Source: Clostridia bacterium
GTDB taxonomy: Bacteria; Bacillota; Clostridia; Oscillospirales; Acutalibacteraceae
NCBI GenBank assembly: GCA_030532035.1
Contig: JAUNLX010000003.1
Location: 54,111 to 118,110 of the forward strand
Direction: 5' to 3'
DNA: 64,000 nucleotides
Part shown: in pieces, positions 1 through 8,474 of the stretch
Position numbering within the stretch: the first letter of the stretch is position 1
Layout of the letters: each line of letters opens with the position of its first letter
The notes under the pieces: generated by a model
Seen by the model: the letters and a program-made list of their open reading frames with translations, nothing else
Told to the model about the DNA's origin: nothing
The model's database searches: none
Position numbers and translations under genes: made by a program

Positions 1-464
1 TATTCTTTTTTTAATTTATCAAAATATTTATCCAAATATCCTTTTATGATTTCCATTCTACTGCGGTATTCATCAAAATCTTTGATAAGCCATGGATCAG
101 GAATTTGTTCATACTTGCCAATAGCAGCTTCAGAAAGGGTTATATATTTTTTCTTGTACTTTTTCGGCAAAAGAAATTTTTGAAATTTTGTCATACCGAT
201 TATAATGTCTGCTTCTTCAAATCGTTGCGGGTCATCATAAAGATAAGATGGTTTGTGTGAATCTACATAATCTGCATCAAAACCGTCTTCTATCAAAACT
301 CTTCTCGTCTTTTCGTTAATCTTTTTCATTCTGTTTAGAACTGCTGCAGACTTTATTTTTACCTTATCTCTTAGAATGGGGTCTTTTTGTACCATATCAC
401 GAAAAACATATTCACAATATGGACTTCTGCAAACATTTGATGCACATACAAATAAAATTTTCAT
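1..464 (-). CDS. Low-molecular-weight protein-tyrosine-phosphatase family protein (3' end may lie outside)
   Basis: I translated this directly; it begins MKILFVCASNVCRSP, the P-loop of low-molecular-weight phosphatases (C-X5-R, Cys7 to Arg13), and carries the general-acid motif as IPDP near residue 131. The frame is open for about 154 codons to the left edge, close to the family's usual length, so only the last few residues can be missing. Family members hydrolyse phosphotyrosine or phosphoarginine, and some act on small phosphate esters. The start lies 3 bases after the stop of the FGGY kinase gene, so it is almost certainly in the tetR-kinase operon. That is an unusual place for a protein phosphatase, and a metabolic substrate is possible. 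Family assignment is firm; the substrate is unknown. Confidence 0.85.
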   Translation of the reverse strand, partial: MKILFVCASNVCRSPYCEYVFRDMVQKDPILRDKVKIKSAAVLNRMKKINEKTRRVLIEDGFDADYVDSHKPSYLYDDPQRFEEADIIIGMTKFQKFLLPKKYKKKYITLSEAAIGKYEQIPDPWLIKDFDEYRSRMEIIKGYLDKYFDKLKKE

Positions 465-467
465 AAA

Positions 468-2084
468 TCACCCATTTAATGCTTTGAATGCCTTTTTATT
501 ATTCTTATATAAGCTTTTGAAGACTTCAAAGCCCTTGTCATAAATTTCTTTGTTTTCCCTATTTGGAGTAAAGCATTTATCTACTTTTATATATTTATCT
601 ACTTCTTCTAAATCTGAAATGATACCTGTTCCAACGCCTACAACAGCGGCAGCTCCTACAGCTCCTACATTTTGTGGGAAATATACGGTTTCTACATTTT
701 TTCCCAAAATATCAGCTAAAATTTGCGAAGTAACATCTGATAGAGCTCCACCACCGACGAATCTAACTGTATCTGAAACTTTTGTCTTTTTCTCTTGAGC
801 TTCTAACATCCAGCGTTTATGGTAGCAAATACCCTCAATAACTGAACGAATCAAATCTTTCTTGCCAGTTTCAATTTTGATATTGAAAAACATTCCTGCG
901 GCATTGGGATCTTCAAATGGACAACGGTTACCATGTAACCATGGAGTAAATAATACACCATTTGAGCCTGCTGGTACTTTATCTATAACAGCGGACATAT
1001 AGTCATATAAGCTTTTATAAGCTTCTTCAAAATCTCTTGGCGCCTCTGTTACATCTTTTTTCTCGAGATATATATCTATTTCATCGAGAGCTAGATGATT
1101 TTTAACCCATTCAAGACATTTTCCAGAAGTCTCTAATTCTGCAAAATAATTGAATAATCCATCTTGAGCTCCAACGATAGCCGCAATCATAGCAGTTGCG
1201 TCAACCATTGATTTATCTACTATTGTAGAAACCCAACCAGAAGTACCAGAATAAATATGTGTTTCGCCTAAATGAACTGTTCCGGCACCCACACCTATAA
1301 GTGAAGAGTCATTTCCGCCTCCGAATACGGGAGTTCCCGGTGCAAGCCCCAAATCTTTTGCGGCTTTTTCTGTTAGTGGTCCTACAATATCAGTAGAATT
1401 GATTATTTTGGGGAGATGTTCCATATTTACGCCGACCATATCGCAAACTGGTTTGCTCCAACCCTCATGGCCTTTTCTTATATCATATAAAAGGGCGGCA
1501 AAAGCAGAGTCACGCACCATGACAAATTCATCTGTACAACGACAGAGGAGATATTCCTTGACGTCGAGCCATTTATATATTTTATTGAATATTTCTGGTT
1601 CGTTTTCTTCAATCCACTTGTATTTCCAGATGGGATCTTTTACGGAAGACGAAACGGCGCCAGTATAATAAAGGTAGGGGATAGCCTTGAATATATTTGC
1701 ACCAGCAATTTGAGGTCCGTAAGCCATACCTTTTTTGAGTTGTTTTTTAGCTCTCTGATCCATATAACTCATAGCTCGTCTGAGTGCTTTACCTTTTTCG
1801 TCTACGACAACTAAACCCTGAGCTTGTGAGCAAAAGGAAATTCCCTTTATATCTTCAGGACGAATTTTACCCTTTACTTTTTCATCATTAAAGATTTTTT
1901 TAGTAGTCGCACACATTGCAGACCACCATTCTTCAACATCTTGTTCTGCTCCACCATTGTCGAGTATATAAAGCTTATAACCACAAGATTCAGCCTTAAT
2001 TAACTCAATTGAATTTTCGATATTAAACAAACAAGTTTTTACACCAGTTGTTCCGACATCATAGCTTATGACATAGTTTCCCAT
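468..2084 (-). CDS. FGGY-family carbohydrate kinase (xylulokinase-like)
   Basis: A 538-residue sugar kinase of the FGGY/actin-like ATPase fold. The N-terminal phosphate-1 loop reads DVGTTGVKTCLF (about residues 9-20) and the C-terminal domain starts near GGGNDSSLIGVGAG (about 256-269), as in xylulokinases. The family phosphorylates ketoses or polyols with ATP. The start is supported by a GGGGGA ribosome-binding site. It lies 9 bases downstream of the TetR-type gene and 3 bases upstream of the phosphatase, and opposite an aminotransferase and an aldolase. Kinase plus class II aldolase resembles the fuculose/rhamnulose route (phosphorylate, then cleave to dihydroxyacetone phosphate and an aldehyde). 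The true sugar cannot be told from sequence. Confidence 0.88.
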   Translation of the reverse strand: MGNYVISYDVGTTGVKTCLFNIENSIELIKAESCGYKLYILDNGGAEQDVEEWWSAMCATTKKIFNDEKVKGKIRPEDIKGISFCSQAQGLVVVDEKGKALRRAMSYMDQRAKKQLKKGMAYGPQIAGANIFKAIPYLYYTGAVSSSVKDPIWKYKWIEENEPEIFNKIYKWLDVKEYLLCRCTDEFVMVRDSAFAALLYDIRKGHEGWSKPVCDMVGVNMEHLPKIINSTDIVGPLTEKAAKDLGLAPGTPVFGGGNDSSLIGVGAGTVHLGETHIYSGTSGWVSTIVDKSMVDATAMIAAIVGAQDGLFNYFAELETSGKCLEWVKNHLALDEIDIYLEKKDVTEAPRDFEEAYKSLYDYMSAVIDKVPAGSNGVLFTPWLHGNRCPFEDPNAAGMFFNIKIETGKKDLIRSVIEGICYHKRWMLEAQEKKTKVSDTVRFVGGGALSDVTSQILADILGKNVETVYFPQNVGAVGAAAVVGVGTGIISDLEEVDKYIKVDKCFTPNRENKEIYDKGFEVFKSLYKNNKKAFKALNG

Positions 2085-2093
2085 TTTTTCCCC

Positions 2094-2771
2094 CTATTTT
2101 AATTTTTTTATATCGGATTTTTCAAAAGTAAATGCAGATTCTAAAAATTTAAGCAATTCACGAACCATTTTTTCGTCATCGTCAAAAATTTCTTCTCCGC
2201 AAAAAATTTTCAGTCTTTCTCTGTAATAATCACAGGTATAAGAAAATTGTAAGGACGTTAAAAGAGTATCGAAAAAGAAAGCGAAAAGAGCGGGATTACA
2301 GTCTTTTCTGATTTCTCCCTTTTTTATACAATCTTCGATAAATTCCCTATATAATTTAGCAGAATTGGCTTCAACTTCATTTGCCATAGCATTTATATCG
2401 TATTTAGAACTCACTTTTGTAATTTCATTGTATAGCTTTACATATTTAGAATTTACTCCAGAAGTTCTCTGAATAGCACGAATAAGTTTTTCGGCTCTTA
2501 TTAAAATTTTGTCGTCACTTTCTGCGACACTTTTCAATACATCATTTAGAGTTTTTGTAGAGTGTCGGACACAGGTCAGAAAAAAAGCCTCTTTTGTGGG
2601 AAAATATTTATACAAAAGACCAACACTAATGCCAGCTTTTTTTGCAATAACATTAATGTTTGCAGTTTCTAAACCAAGATTGGAAAATTCGTCAATTCCA
2701 GTCTGTAGAATTTTTTGTTTTCTTTCTTCGTCACAACGCTCAAAAGCTTCTTTATAATATTTCGTAGACAC
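2094..2771 (-). CDS. TetR/AcrR-family transcriptional regulator
   Basis: A 225-residue TetR-type repressor. An N-terminal helix-turn-helix spans roughly residues 20-65 (INVIAKKAGISVGLLYKYFPTKEAFF is the classic pattern), followed by an all-helical ligand/dimer domain of about 150 residues. Start is GTG with AGGAAG six bases upstream. It is the first gene of the minus-strand operon and divergent from the aminotransferase-aldolase operon. Both promoter regions contain a near-identical inverted repeat, which makes autoregulation and control of the divergent genes likely. The ligand is unknown. Confidence 0.9.
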   Translation of the reverse strand: MSTKYYKEAFERCDEERKQKILQTGIDEFSNLGLETANINVIAKKAGISVGLLYKYFPTKEAFFLTCVRHSTKTLNDVLKSVAESDDKILIRAEKLIRAIQRTSGVNSKYVKLYNEITKVSSKYDINAMANEVEANSAKLYREFIEDCIKKGEIRKDCNPALFAFFFDTLLTSLQFSYTCDYYRERLKIFCGEEIFDDDEKMVRELLKFLESAFTFEKSDIKKLK

Positions 2772-2783
2772 AACACACTTCCT

Positions 2784-2799
2784 ATGAGCAGTCGCTCAT
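2784..2799. promoter_or_regulatory. Candidate TetR operator O1 (tetR-kinase side)
   Basis: ATGAGCAGTCGCTCAT is a perfect 6-bp inverted repeat around a 4-bp centre, located between the minus-strand -10 and the tetR ribosome-binding site. Its reverse complement matches the second site (2943-2958) at 12 of 16 positions, the shared core being TGAGCGAC-NN-CTCA. Confidence 0.75.
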
Positions 2800-2809
2800 T
2801 TATGTTGGG

Positions 2810-2838
2810 ATTTTAACATAAAGTTAACTTGTCGGCAA
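2810..2838 (-). promoter_or_regulatory. Promoter of tetR-kinase-phosphatase operon
   Basis: On the minus strand a -35 TTGCCG (2833-2838) is followed after 17 bases by -10 TAAAAT (2810-2815). The expected transcription start falls just before operator O1, so a bound repressor would block it. Confidence 0.55.
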
Positions 2839-2919
2839 GTATATAAAAGGCTTATTTTGAAAAAATATATACAAAGTGATGAATAATTCAATTTTACACT
2901 TTATTTTTTTTGTAAATAG

Positions 2920-2928
2920 TGATACAAT
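2920..2928 (+). promoter_or_regulatory. Extended -10 promoter of aminotransferase-aldolase operon
   Basis: TGATACAAT is an extended -10 (TGn plus TACAAT at 2923-2928) with no convincing -35. Operator O2 sits about 15 bases downstream, over the expected transcription start. Confidence 0.6.
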
Positions 2929-2940
2929 ACACTCAAAACA

Positions 2941-2960
2941 TTGTGAGCGACGACTCACAA
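2941..2960. promoter_or_regulatory. Candidate TetR operator O2 (aminotransferase side)
   Basis: TTGTGAG and CTCACAA form a perfect 7-bp inverted repeat around a 6-bp centre (CGACGA). The core shares TGAGCGAC-NN-CTCA with O1 on the other side of the intergenic region. Confidence 0.75.
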
Positions 2961-2989
2961 CATTGTATGTATAAAAAACGGAGGTTAAT

Positions 2990-4471
2990 ATGGACAAAAA
3001 TAATTTTGCGATTACTGAATATCCGGACACTGATCAAATTATCAGAGACCTTGACAGTTTGATTCAAAAACCGATTTATTCTATTAACAAGGACGCACTC
3101 GCTGAATATGAGAGAGAATATTACGAAAAGAAGTGCCAAAAATCAAAGGAAATGATTTCCGAAGCTAAAAATTATATTCCTGGAGGAGTACAACACAATC
3201 TCGCTTTTAACTATCCTTTCCCACTTGTATTTACAAAAGCTGAGGGAGCATATCTCTACGATATTGACGGAAATAAATATTATGACTTTCTTCAAGCTGG
3301 TGGACCTACAGTTTTAGGTTCTAATGACCCTGTTGTTAGAGATGCTGTTGTTCAACTTCTCAAAGACGGAGGACCCTCAACTGGTCTTTTCCACGAGTAT
3401 GAATACAAGCTTGCTAAAAAGATTTCAGATTCTGTTGGTTCTGTTGAAATGTTTAGAATGTTGAACTCTGGAACAGAATCATGTATGTGTGCAATAAGAG
3501 TTGCTCGTCTTGCAACTGGAAAGAAAAATGTTCTTAAAATGGGTGGAGCTTATCATGGTTGGTCAGATCAGCTTGCTTGGGGTATTAGAATTCCAGGAAC
3601 AAGAAATATTCAATCAAAGGGTGTTCCCGGTTACATCTTTAGACATACACAGGAATTTTTCCCAGGAGACTTAGACGACCTCGAAAAGAAATTAAAGCGC
3701 AATGAACTTGATGGCGGAACAGCTTGTGTATTTATTGAGCCTATTGGACCTGAATCAGCAACTCGTCCACTTTCAAAAGATTTTGTAAAAGGCGTTGAAA
3801 GACTTTGTCATCAATATGGAGCTCTCTTTATTTGTGATGAAGTTGTTTCAGGATTCAGAATTGGAATGTCTGGTGCACAAGGTTACTATGGTGTTGATCC
3901 AGATCTTACAATCTTTGGTAAAGTTATTGCAGGTGGATATCCTGGTGCAGGTGGAATCGGCGGACACAAAGATGTTATGAAACATTTAGGTGCTGGACTT
4001 GACTCATCTGGAAAGAAAATCAAAAAAGCTCTCTGTGGCGGAACTCTTGCTGCAACTCCTCTTTCCTGTGTGGCAGGTTATACAGCTCTCTGTGAAATTG
4101 AAAAGAGAGACGCTTGTAGAAAAGCTGGTGAATTGGCTGACAGACTTGTTGCCGGACTTCAAAAGAGTATTGAAAAATATAACTTACCTTTCGTAGCTTA
4201 TAACATTGGTTCTGTTTGTCATTTGCATACAGTTGGAACAATGCACTTTGCAATTGACTGGACTAAGCCCTGGAAATTGCTCAACATTCTCAAAGAAACT
4301 TCTGCAAGACAAAAAGAAATGGAACATATGGGTTGTGCATATATGGCAGAGGGACTTGTTACTTTGGCAGGCTCCAGACTCTATACTTCTGCTGCTTATA
4401 CACCAGAACTCATTGATGACGCTATAGCAAAATTCGATAAAGTTCTGTCTAAATGCGAACTTTTGAAATGA
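2990..4471 (+). CDS. Class III aminotransferase (glutamate-1-semialdehyde aminomutase-like)
   Basis: A 493-residue PLP enzyme of the class III (fold type I) aminotransferases. It has the PLP-pocket pattern GTESCMCAIRVAR (about 162-174), the cofactor aspartate in FICDEVVSGFR, and the internal-aldimine lysine at Lys311 within FGKVIAGG. It resembles glutamate-1-semialdehyde aminomutase, but there are no haem genes nearby, the protein is some 60 residues longer, and it has an extra N-terminal helix-rich segment. It is first in an operon with the class II aldolase and is opposite the kinase. Amine/carbonyl exchange on an amino sugar, amino alcohol or aldolase product would fit. GGAGG precedes the ATG. 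Substrate unknown. Confidence 0.85.
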   Translation: MDKNNFAITEYPDTDQIIRDLDSLIQKPIYSINKDALAEYEREYYEKKCQKSKEMISEAKNYIPGGVQHNLAFNYPFPLVFTKAEGAYLYDIDGNKYYDFLQAGGPTVLGSNDPVVRDAVVQLLKDGGPSTGLFHEYEYKLAKKISDSVGSVEMFRMLNSGTESCMCAIRVARLATGKKNVLKMGGAYHGWSDQLAWGIRIPGTRNIQSKGVPGYIFRHTQEFFPGDLDDLEKKLKRNELDGGTACVFIEPIGPESATRPLSKDFVKGVERLCHQYGALFICDEVVSGFRIGMSGAQGYYGVDPDLTIFGKVIAGGYPGAGGIGGHKDVMKHLGAGLDSSGKKIKKALCGGTLAATPLSCVAGYTALCEIEKRDACRKAGELADRLVAGLQKSIEKYNLPFVAYNIGSVCHLHTVGTMHFAIDWTKPWKLLNILKETSARQKEMEHMGCAYMAEGLVTLAGSRLYTSAAYTPELIDDAIAKFDKVLSKCELLK

Positions 4472-4484
4472 TAGGAGGAATTAG

Positions 4485-5636
4485 ATGGTTGTCGATATAA
4501 ACAAAGTAAAAGATCAGGTTATCGAAGCCGGAAAAAGACTCGTAAAAGAGGGCTTAATCGCTCGAACCTGGGGAAATGTAAGTGCTAAAATTTCAGACAA
4601 GCAATTTGTTATTACTCCCAGCGGAAAAACTTATGAATCTTTAACTCGTGATGACATTGTTGTTGTTAATATAGAAGATTTAGAATATAAGGGAGATGTA
4701 AAACCCTCTTCTGAAAAGGGAGTACATGCGGAAGTATATAAAGCAAGACCCGAAATTAATTTTATAATTCACACTCATCAAATTTATGCTTCTGTAATTG
4801 GGGTATCGGGAGAAAAACAAGATATTCCAATGGGTAAATATAAGGCTCTTAAAGGACCTGTTCCTGCAGCAAAATATGGTCTTTCATCTACGGGAATTTT
4901 AAGCAATGCTGTAAAACAGGCTGTAATTGATAATCCTCAATCAAATGCAATTTTGATGAGACATCATGGAACTGTTTGCATGGGGCTTGATTATGAAAAT
5001 ACTTTTGAGGTTGCAAAGGAACTCGAAGATTTTTGTAAATCTAAAGTTGAAGTTGTAGATGATAGAATCATCGAAAAAACAGAAACTGATGTTGATTTGG
5101 GTTCAAGCGAAAGACATGGAGACATCTTTGTTTTGACAATGAAAGACGGAAAATCATATACCTGTGGCATAAATTCTGGTGCCGGAATACATGGAATTGC
5201 TCCAAGAGTATCAAAATTACATGCGGAAATTTATGCAACTTCTGATGTATCTTTCATCACACAATATACTGGTAAATATGCTGTGGCATTGAGTGCAAAA
5301 GGAAAAACGATAAAGCCATATTTGGACGATTTTGCCCAGATTGCCGGTGTAGATGTTAAATGTGTTACTTTGGATAAAACAAATTTCAGAACAGCTTCTA
5401 AAGATGTTGCCAAAGCACTTAAAAACAGAAATGCTGTTTTTGTAAAAGATGCAGGCGCAATTTGTACCGGTAATACAAAATCAGATGTGAATGCAGTTGA
5501 ACTTGTTTTAGAAAAAGAATGTTTGACAAATCTTTATTCTAAGCATACATCTCATGCTCTGCCGCTTTCAAAAGCAGACTGTTTCCTTATGAGAACAGTA
5601 TATGTTATGAAATATTCTAAACAGGCAGGATATTAA
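4485..5636 (+). CDS. Class II aldolase/adducin protein with duplicated, degenerate second domain
   Basis: A 383-residue protein about twice the usual length. Residues ~8-190 form a complete class II (fuculose-phosphate type) aldolase domain: catalytic Glu77 in PSSEKGVHAEVY, and Zn ligands His96, His98 (HTH) and His160 or His161 (RHHG). Residues ~205-375 repeat the fold weakly: KLHAEIYATSDVSFI aligns with GVHAEVYKARPEINFI. There the HTH becomes QYT and the RHHG becomes KDAG, so the second half should not bind zinc. The likely reaction is retro-aldol cleavage of a sugar 1-phosphate made by the divergent kinase. It lies 13 bases after the aminotransferase with its own GGAGG. Confidence 0.85.
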   Translation: MVVDINKVKDQVIEAGKRLVKEGLIARTWGNVSAKISDKQFVITPSGKTYESLTRDDIVVVNIEDLEYKGDVKPSSEKGVHAEVYKARPEINFIIHTHQIYASVIGVSGEKQDIPMGKYKALKGPVPAAKYGLSSTGILSNAVKQAVIDNPQSNAILMRHHGTVCMGLDYENTFEVAKELEDFCKSKVEVVDDRIIEKTETDVDLGSSERHGDIFVLTMKDGKSYTCGINSGAGIHGIAPRVSKLHAEIYATSDVSFITQYTGKYAVALSAKGKTIKPYLDDFAQIAGVDVKCVTLDKTNFRTASKDVAKALKNRNAVFVKDAGAICTGNTKSDVNAVELVLEKECLTNLYSKHTSHALPLSKADCFLMRTVYVMKYSKQAGY

Positions 5637-5653
5637 TACATCAAATAATTACA

Positions 5654-5694
5654 AAAAGTGTCCGATTGTAAATTCGGGCACTTTTAAATTTTTC
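5654..5694 (+). terminator. Rho-independent terminator of aminotransferase-aldolase operon
   Basis: AAAAGTGTCCGA pairs with TCGGGCACTTTT (one G-U pair) around a short loop, followed by TTTTAAATTTTTC. It sits 17 bases after the aldolase stop. Confidence 0.8.
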
Positions 5695-5751
5695 TTAAAT
5701 TTCATTTGAAATACCATGGTATATATAATAGAATTGAACAGAGGTGATATT

Positions 5752-6138
5752 GTGCAAGAAATCAAAAAAAGAGACATTGTGCTTAATGTTATTTTATCTA
5801 TTGTAACCTTTGGAATTTATGGAATATATTGGGCATATACTTTGGCGACAGAATCAAGCAGAGCAGATGACGAAAATGAAAGTACTGTGGTTATTGTTTT
5901 ACTGATGCTTTTGGTTCCCTTTGTTGGTGTTTACTTCTGCGAAAAGAAATTGGTATCTGCTTGTGAAAAAATAGGAATGAAACATGAAGATATGTCTTTA
6001 ATTTTATTGCTTATAAGTATTTTAGGCTTTCCAATTGTTGGATTTATCATTTTACAGGATACATTAAATAAGATAGTAGATTTTAATAATGAAAATATAA
6101 AAGTGGAAACTTCTTCTGAATCAGATTCTCAAGAGTAA
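5752..6138 (+). CDS. DUF4234 domain membrane protein
   Basis: A 128-residue integral membrane protein. The opening KKRDIVLNVILSIVTFGIYGIYWAYTLA is typical of DUF4234; two more hydrophobic stretches follow at about residues 50-70 and 90-110, with a charged tail. I chose the GTG at 5752, with GAGGTGAT just upstream, over an ATG at 5716, because that ATG lies upstream of a TATAAT (5724-5729) that probably is the promoter. The gene stands alone between two terminators. The function of DUF4234 is not known. Confidence 0.75.
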   Translation: MQEIKKRDIVLNVILSIVTFGIYGIYWAYTLATESSRADDENESTVVIVLLMLLVPFVGVYFCEKKLVSACEKIGMKHEDMSLILLLISILGFPIVGFIILQDTLNKIVDFNNENIKVETSSESDSQE

Positions 6139-6190
6139 TAATCTCAAATGTTTTAGAAAAATATTCAAAAATAAATATTTTGATTAACAA

Positions 6191-6230
6191 AAAACGGTCA
6201 ATACGATTTTCTCGTATCGACCGTTTAACT
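6191..6230. terminator. Bidirectional terminator between DUF4234 gene and thrS
   Basis: ACGGTCAATACGA and TCGTATCGACCGT form a 13-bp stem with one mismatch, flanked by AAAA on the left and TTTAACTTT on the right. It can end transcripts of both convergent genes. Confidence 0.8.
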
Positions 6231-6252
6231 TTATGAATGATAATAAATTAAA

Positions 6253-8196
6253 TTACCAGATGACTTTGGTTTCAATATCCTCTTTACAAGAAGTTATAAA
6301 GTCTTGAATACTCATAGAACCTATGTCGTCTTTCGTTCTATGTCTTACAGATACAGTGTCGCTAGTTTCTTCTTTTTCCCCGACAATTAACATATAGGGT
6401 AATTTTTCTTGCTTTGCCTGTCTGATTTTATATCCAATTTTTTCATTTCTCGTATCTACAGTTGTTCTAAGACCATTTTCATCTAATTTAGCTTTTACCT
6501 TATTTGCATAATCGAGGAATTTATCGGAAATTGGTAAAATTCTTACTTGCTCAGGTGAGAGCCAAAGAGGAAATGCTCCGGCATATTTTTCTATTAAAAG
6601 AGCTAAAGTTCTTTCATAACAACCGATTGAAGTTCTGTGAATTATGTATGGTGTTTTCTTTTCTCCGTCATTGTCTGTATAAACCATTCCGAAAGTTTTT
6701 GCGAGCATTTGGTCAATCTGTATTGTAATAAGAGTGTCTTCTTTTCCGAAAACATTCTTTATTTGAATATCAAGCTTTGGTCCATAAAAAGCGGCTTCAC
6801 CAACGCCGACTTTATATTCAATTCCTAAATTGTTAAGTATTTTTTCCATAAGCCCCTGAGAATGCTCCCATTGCTCTGCTGTTCCGATGTATTTATCTCT
6901 ATCATTTTCATCCCACTTTGAAAAACGATAAGAAATATTTTCATACAAACCAAGAGTTTTAAGCATATAAATGGCAAGCTCTAAAGCATTTTTAAATTCT
7001 TCTTCTAACTGATCAGGACGGCAAATGTCGTGTCCTTCGGAAATTGTAAATTGACGCACACGAATTAAACCATGCATTTCGCCTGAAGCTTCGTTTCTAA
7101 ATAAAGTGGAAGTTTCATTGTATCTAAGTGGTAAATCCTTATATGAGCGAGGTCTATTTAGATAAGCTTGATATTGAAATGGACAAGTCATAGGGCGAAG
7201 AGCAAAGACTTCATCGTCTTTTTCTTCATCTCCTAAAACGAACATTCCGTCTTTGTAATGATCCCAATGTCCCGAAACTTTATATAAGTCACTTTTTGCC
7301 ATATAGGGAGTTTTAGTTAAGAGCCAGCCTCTTTTTTCCTCTTCATCTTCAACAAATCTTTGCAATAGTTGTATTACTTTAGCACCTTTTGGAAGTAAAA
7401 TCGGTAAACCTTGACCGATTATGTCCGCTGTAGTGAAAAATTCAAGCTCTCTTCCCAATTTGTTGTGGTCTCTCTTTTGAGCTTCTTCTAAAGTCTTAAT
7501 ATACTCTTCAAGCAAAGATTTTTTTGGAAAAGCAGTGCCATAAATTCTTGTGAGCATTTTATTTTTAGAATCGCCTTTCCAATAAGCACCAGTTGTAGAT
7601 GTCAAGGCGATAGCCTTAACAGAGCCCGTACTCATAAGATGCGGTCCAGCACAGAGATCTGTGAAATCTCCCTGTTTATAAAAGCTTATATCTTCGCCTT
7701 TGTCGGCATGCTCTTTAATTAAAAGCACTTTATAATCTTCGCCTTTGTCCTCCATAAATTTAATGGCTTCATCTGGACTTAAGGTAAACTTTTCAATAGG
7801 TAAATTTTCTTTTGCAATCTTTGCCATTTCTTTTTCAATTTTTTCAAGGTCTTGAGCGGAAAATGGTTCATCTATATCAAAGTCATAGTAAAATCCATTT
7901 TCTATTGATGGCCCGATAGCAAGTTTTACATTTTTATAAAGTCTTTTCACAGCTTGCGCAAGAATATGAGAAGCGGTATGATTGAAAGCTCTTTGACCTT
8001 CTTCTGTGTCAAAGGTGCAAACTTCCAATTCACAGTCATTTTTTATAATGTATCTCAAATCTTTTACTTCGCCGTCAATTTTACAACAACAAGCTGCTTT
8101 ATAAAGTGACATACCAATGGATTTAATCACTTCATAAACTGGTATTTCTTTTTCAAATTCCAAAATGCTCTTGTCGGGCAGACTTATTTTTATCAT
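6253..8196 (-). CDS. thrS: Threonine--tRNA ligase
   Basis: A full-length 647-residue class II synthetase that charges tRNA-Thr. Order: TGS domain (~1-60), second additional editing domain (~70-220, with HTASHILAQAVKRL), catalytic core (~245-535) and HGTP anticodon-binding domain (~545-640). The three core zinc ligands are visible in RPMTCPFQYQ (Cys), TISEGHDIC (His) and IIHRTSIG (His). AAGGGAA precedes the ATG. It is monocistronic, ending at a bidirectional hairpin. I looked for a T-box leader upstream and saw neither the conserved AGGGTGG-type sequence nor a terminator/antiterminator pair. Confidence 0.97.
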   Translation of the reverse strand: MIKISLPDKSILEFEKEIPVYEVIKSIGMSLYKAACCCKIDGEVKDLRYIIKNDCELEVCTFDTEEGQRAFNHTASHILAQAVKRLYKNVKLAIGPSIENGFYYDFDIDEPFSAQDLEKIEKEMAKIAKENLPIEKFTLSPDEAIKFMEDKGEDYKVLLIKEHADKGEDISFYKQGDFTDLCAGPHLMSTGSVKAIALTSTTGAYWKGDSKNKMLTRIYGTAFPKKSLLEEYIKTLEEAQKRDHNKLGRELEFFTTADIIGQGLPILLPKGAKVIQLLQRFVEDEEEKRGWLLTKTPYMAKSDLYKVSGHWDHYKDGMFVLGDEEKDDEVFALRPMTCPFQYQAYLNRPRSYKDLPLRYNETSTLFRNEASGEMHGLIRVRQFTISEGHDICRPDQLEEEFKNALELAIYMLKTLGLYENISYRFSKWDENDRDKYIGTAEQWEHSQGLMEKILNNLGIEYKVGVGEAAFYGPKLDIQIKNVFGKEDTLITIQIDQMLAKTFGMVYTDNDGEKKTPYIIHRTSIGCYERTLALLIEKYAGAFPLWLSPEQVRILPISDKFLDYANKVKAKLDENGLRTTVDTRNEKIGYKIRQAKQEKLPYMLIVGEKEETSDTVSVRHRTKDDIGSMSIQDFITSCKEDIETKVIW

Positions 8197-8356
8197 TTTT
8201 TTCCCTTCATTTCGATTTTTGAGTTTTTATATTCAAATTTAATTATAACAATTTTGTCAATAATATCTCTTTATAATTATATAATATTTTAAGATGATAA
8301 TCAAAAAGACAAGGTCTAAGCCCTTTTATGCATACTCTTTAATAAGAGCTTTTTGC

Positions 8357-8385
8357 TTGACTTGAACTTTTATTAACTATACAAT
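8357..8385 (+). promoter_or_regulatory. Promoter of rny-ymdB-lipoprotein-recG operon
   Basis: TTGACT (8357-8362), 17 bases, TACAAT (8380-8385). The remaining part of the 278-base gap between thrS and rny is AT-rich with no gene that I can see; the leader is about 80 bases. Confidence 0.7.
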
Positions 8386-8474
8386 AGAAGCACAGTGGAA
8401 AAATGTGAAGATTTTTAACCGAATTTTTAATTTTTATATATTTTTACTGATTTTTTATATAAGGAGGTATCTGT

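Noticed and set aside
2990..4471. Aminotransferase as hemL (haem synthesis)
   Set aside because: Extra N-terminal segment, no haem genes around, and a TetR/kinase/aldolase context point to another substrate.
5716..5751. ATG at 5716 for the DUF4234 gene
   Set aside because: It precedes a likely -10 (TATAAT, 5724-5729); GAGGTGAT supports the GTG at 5752.
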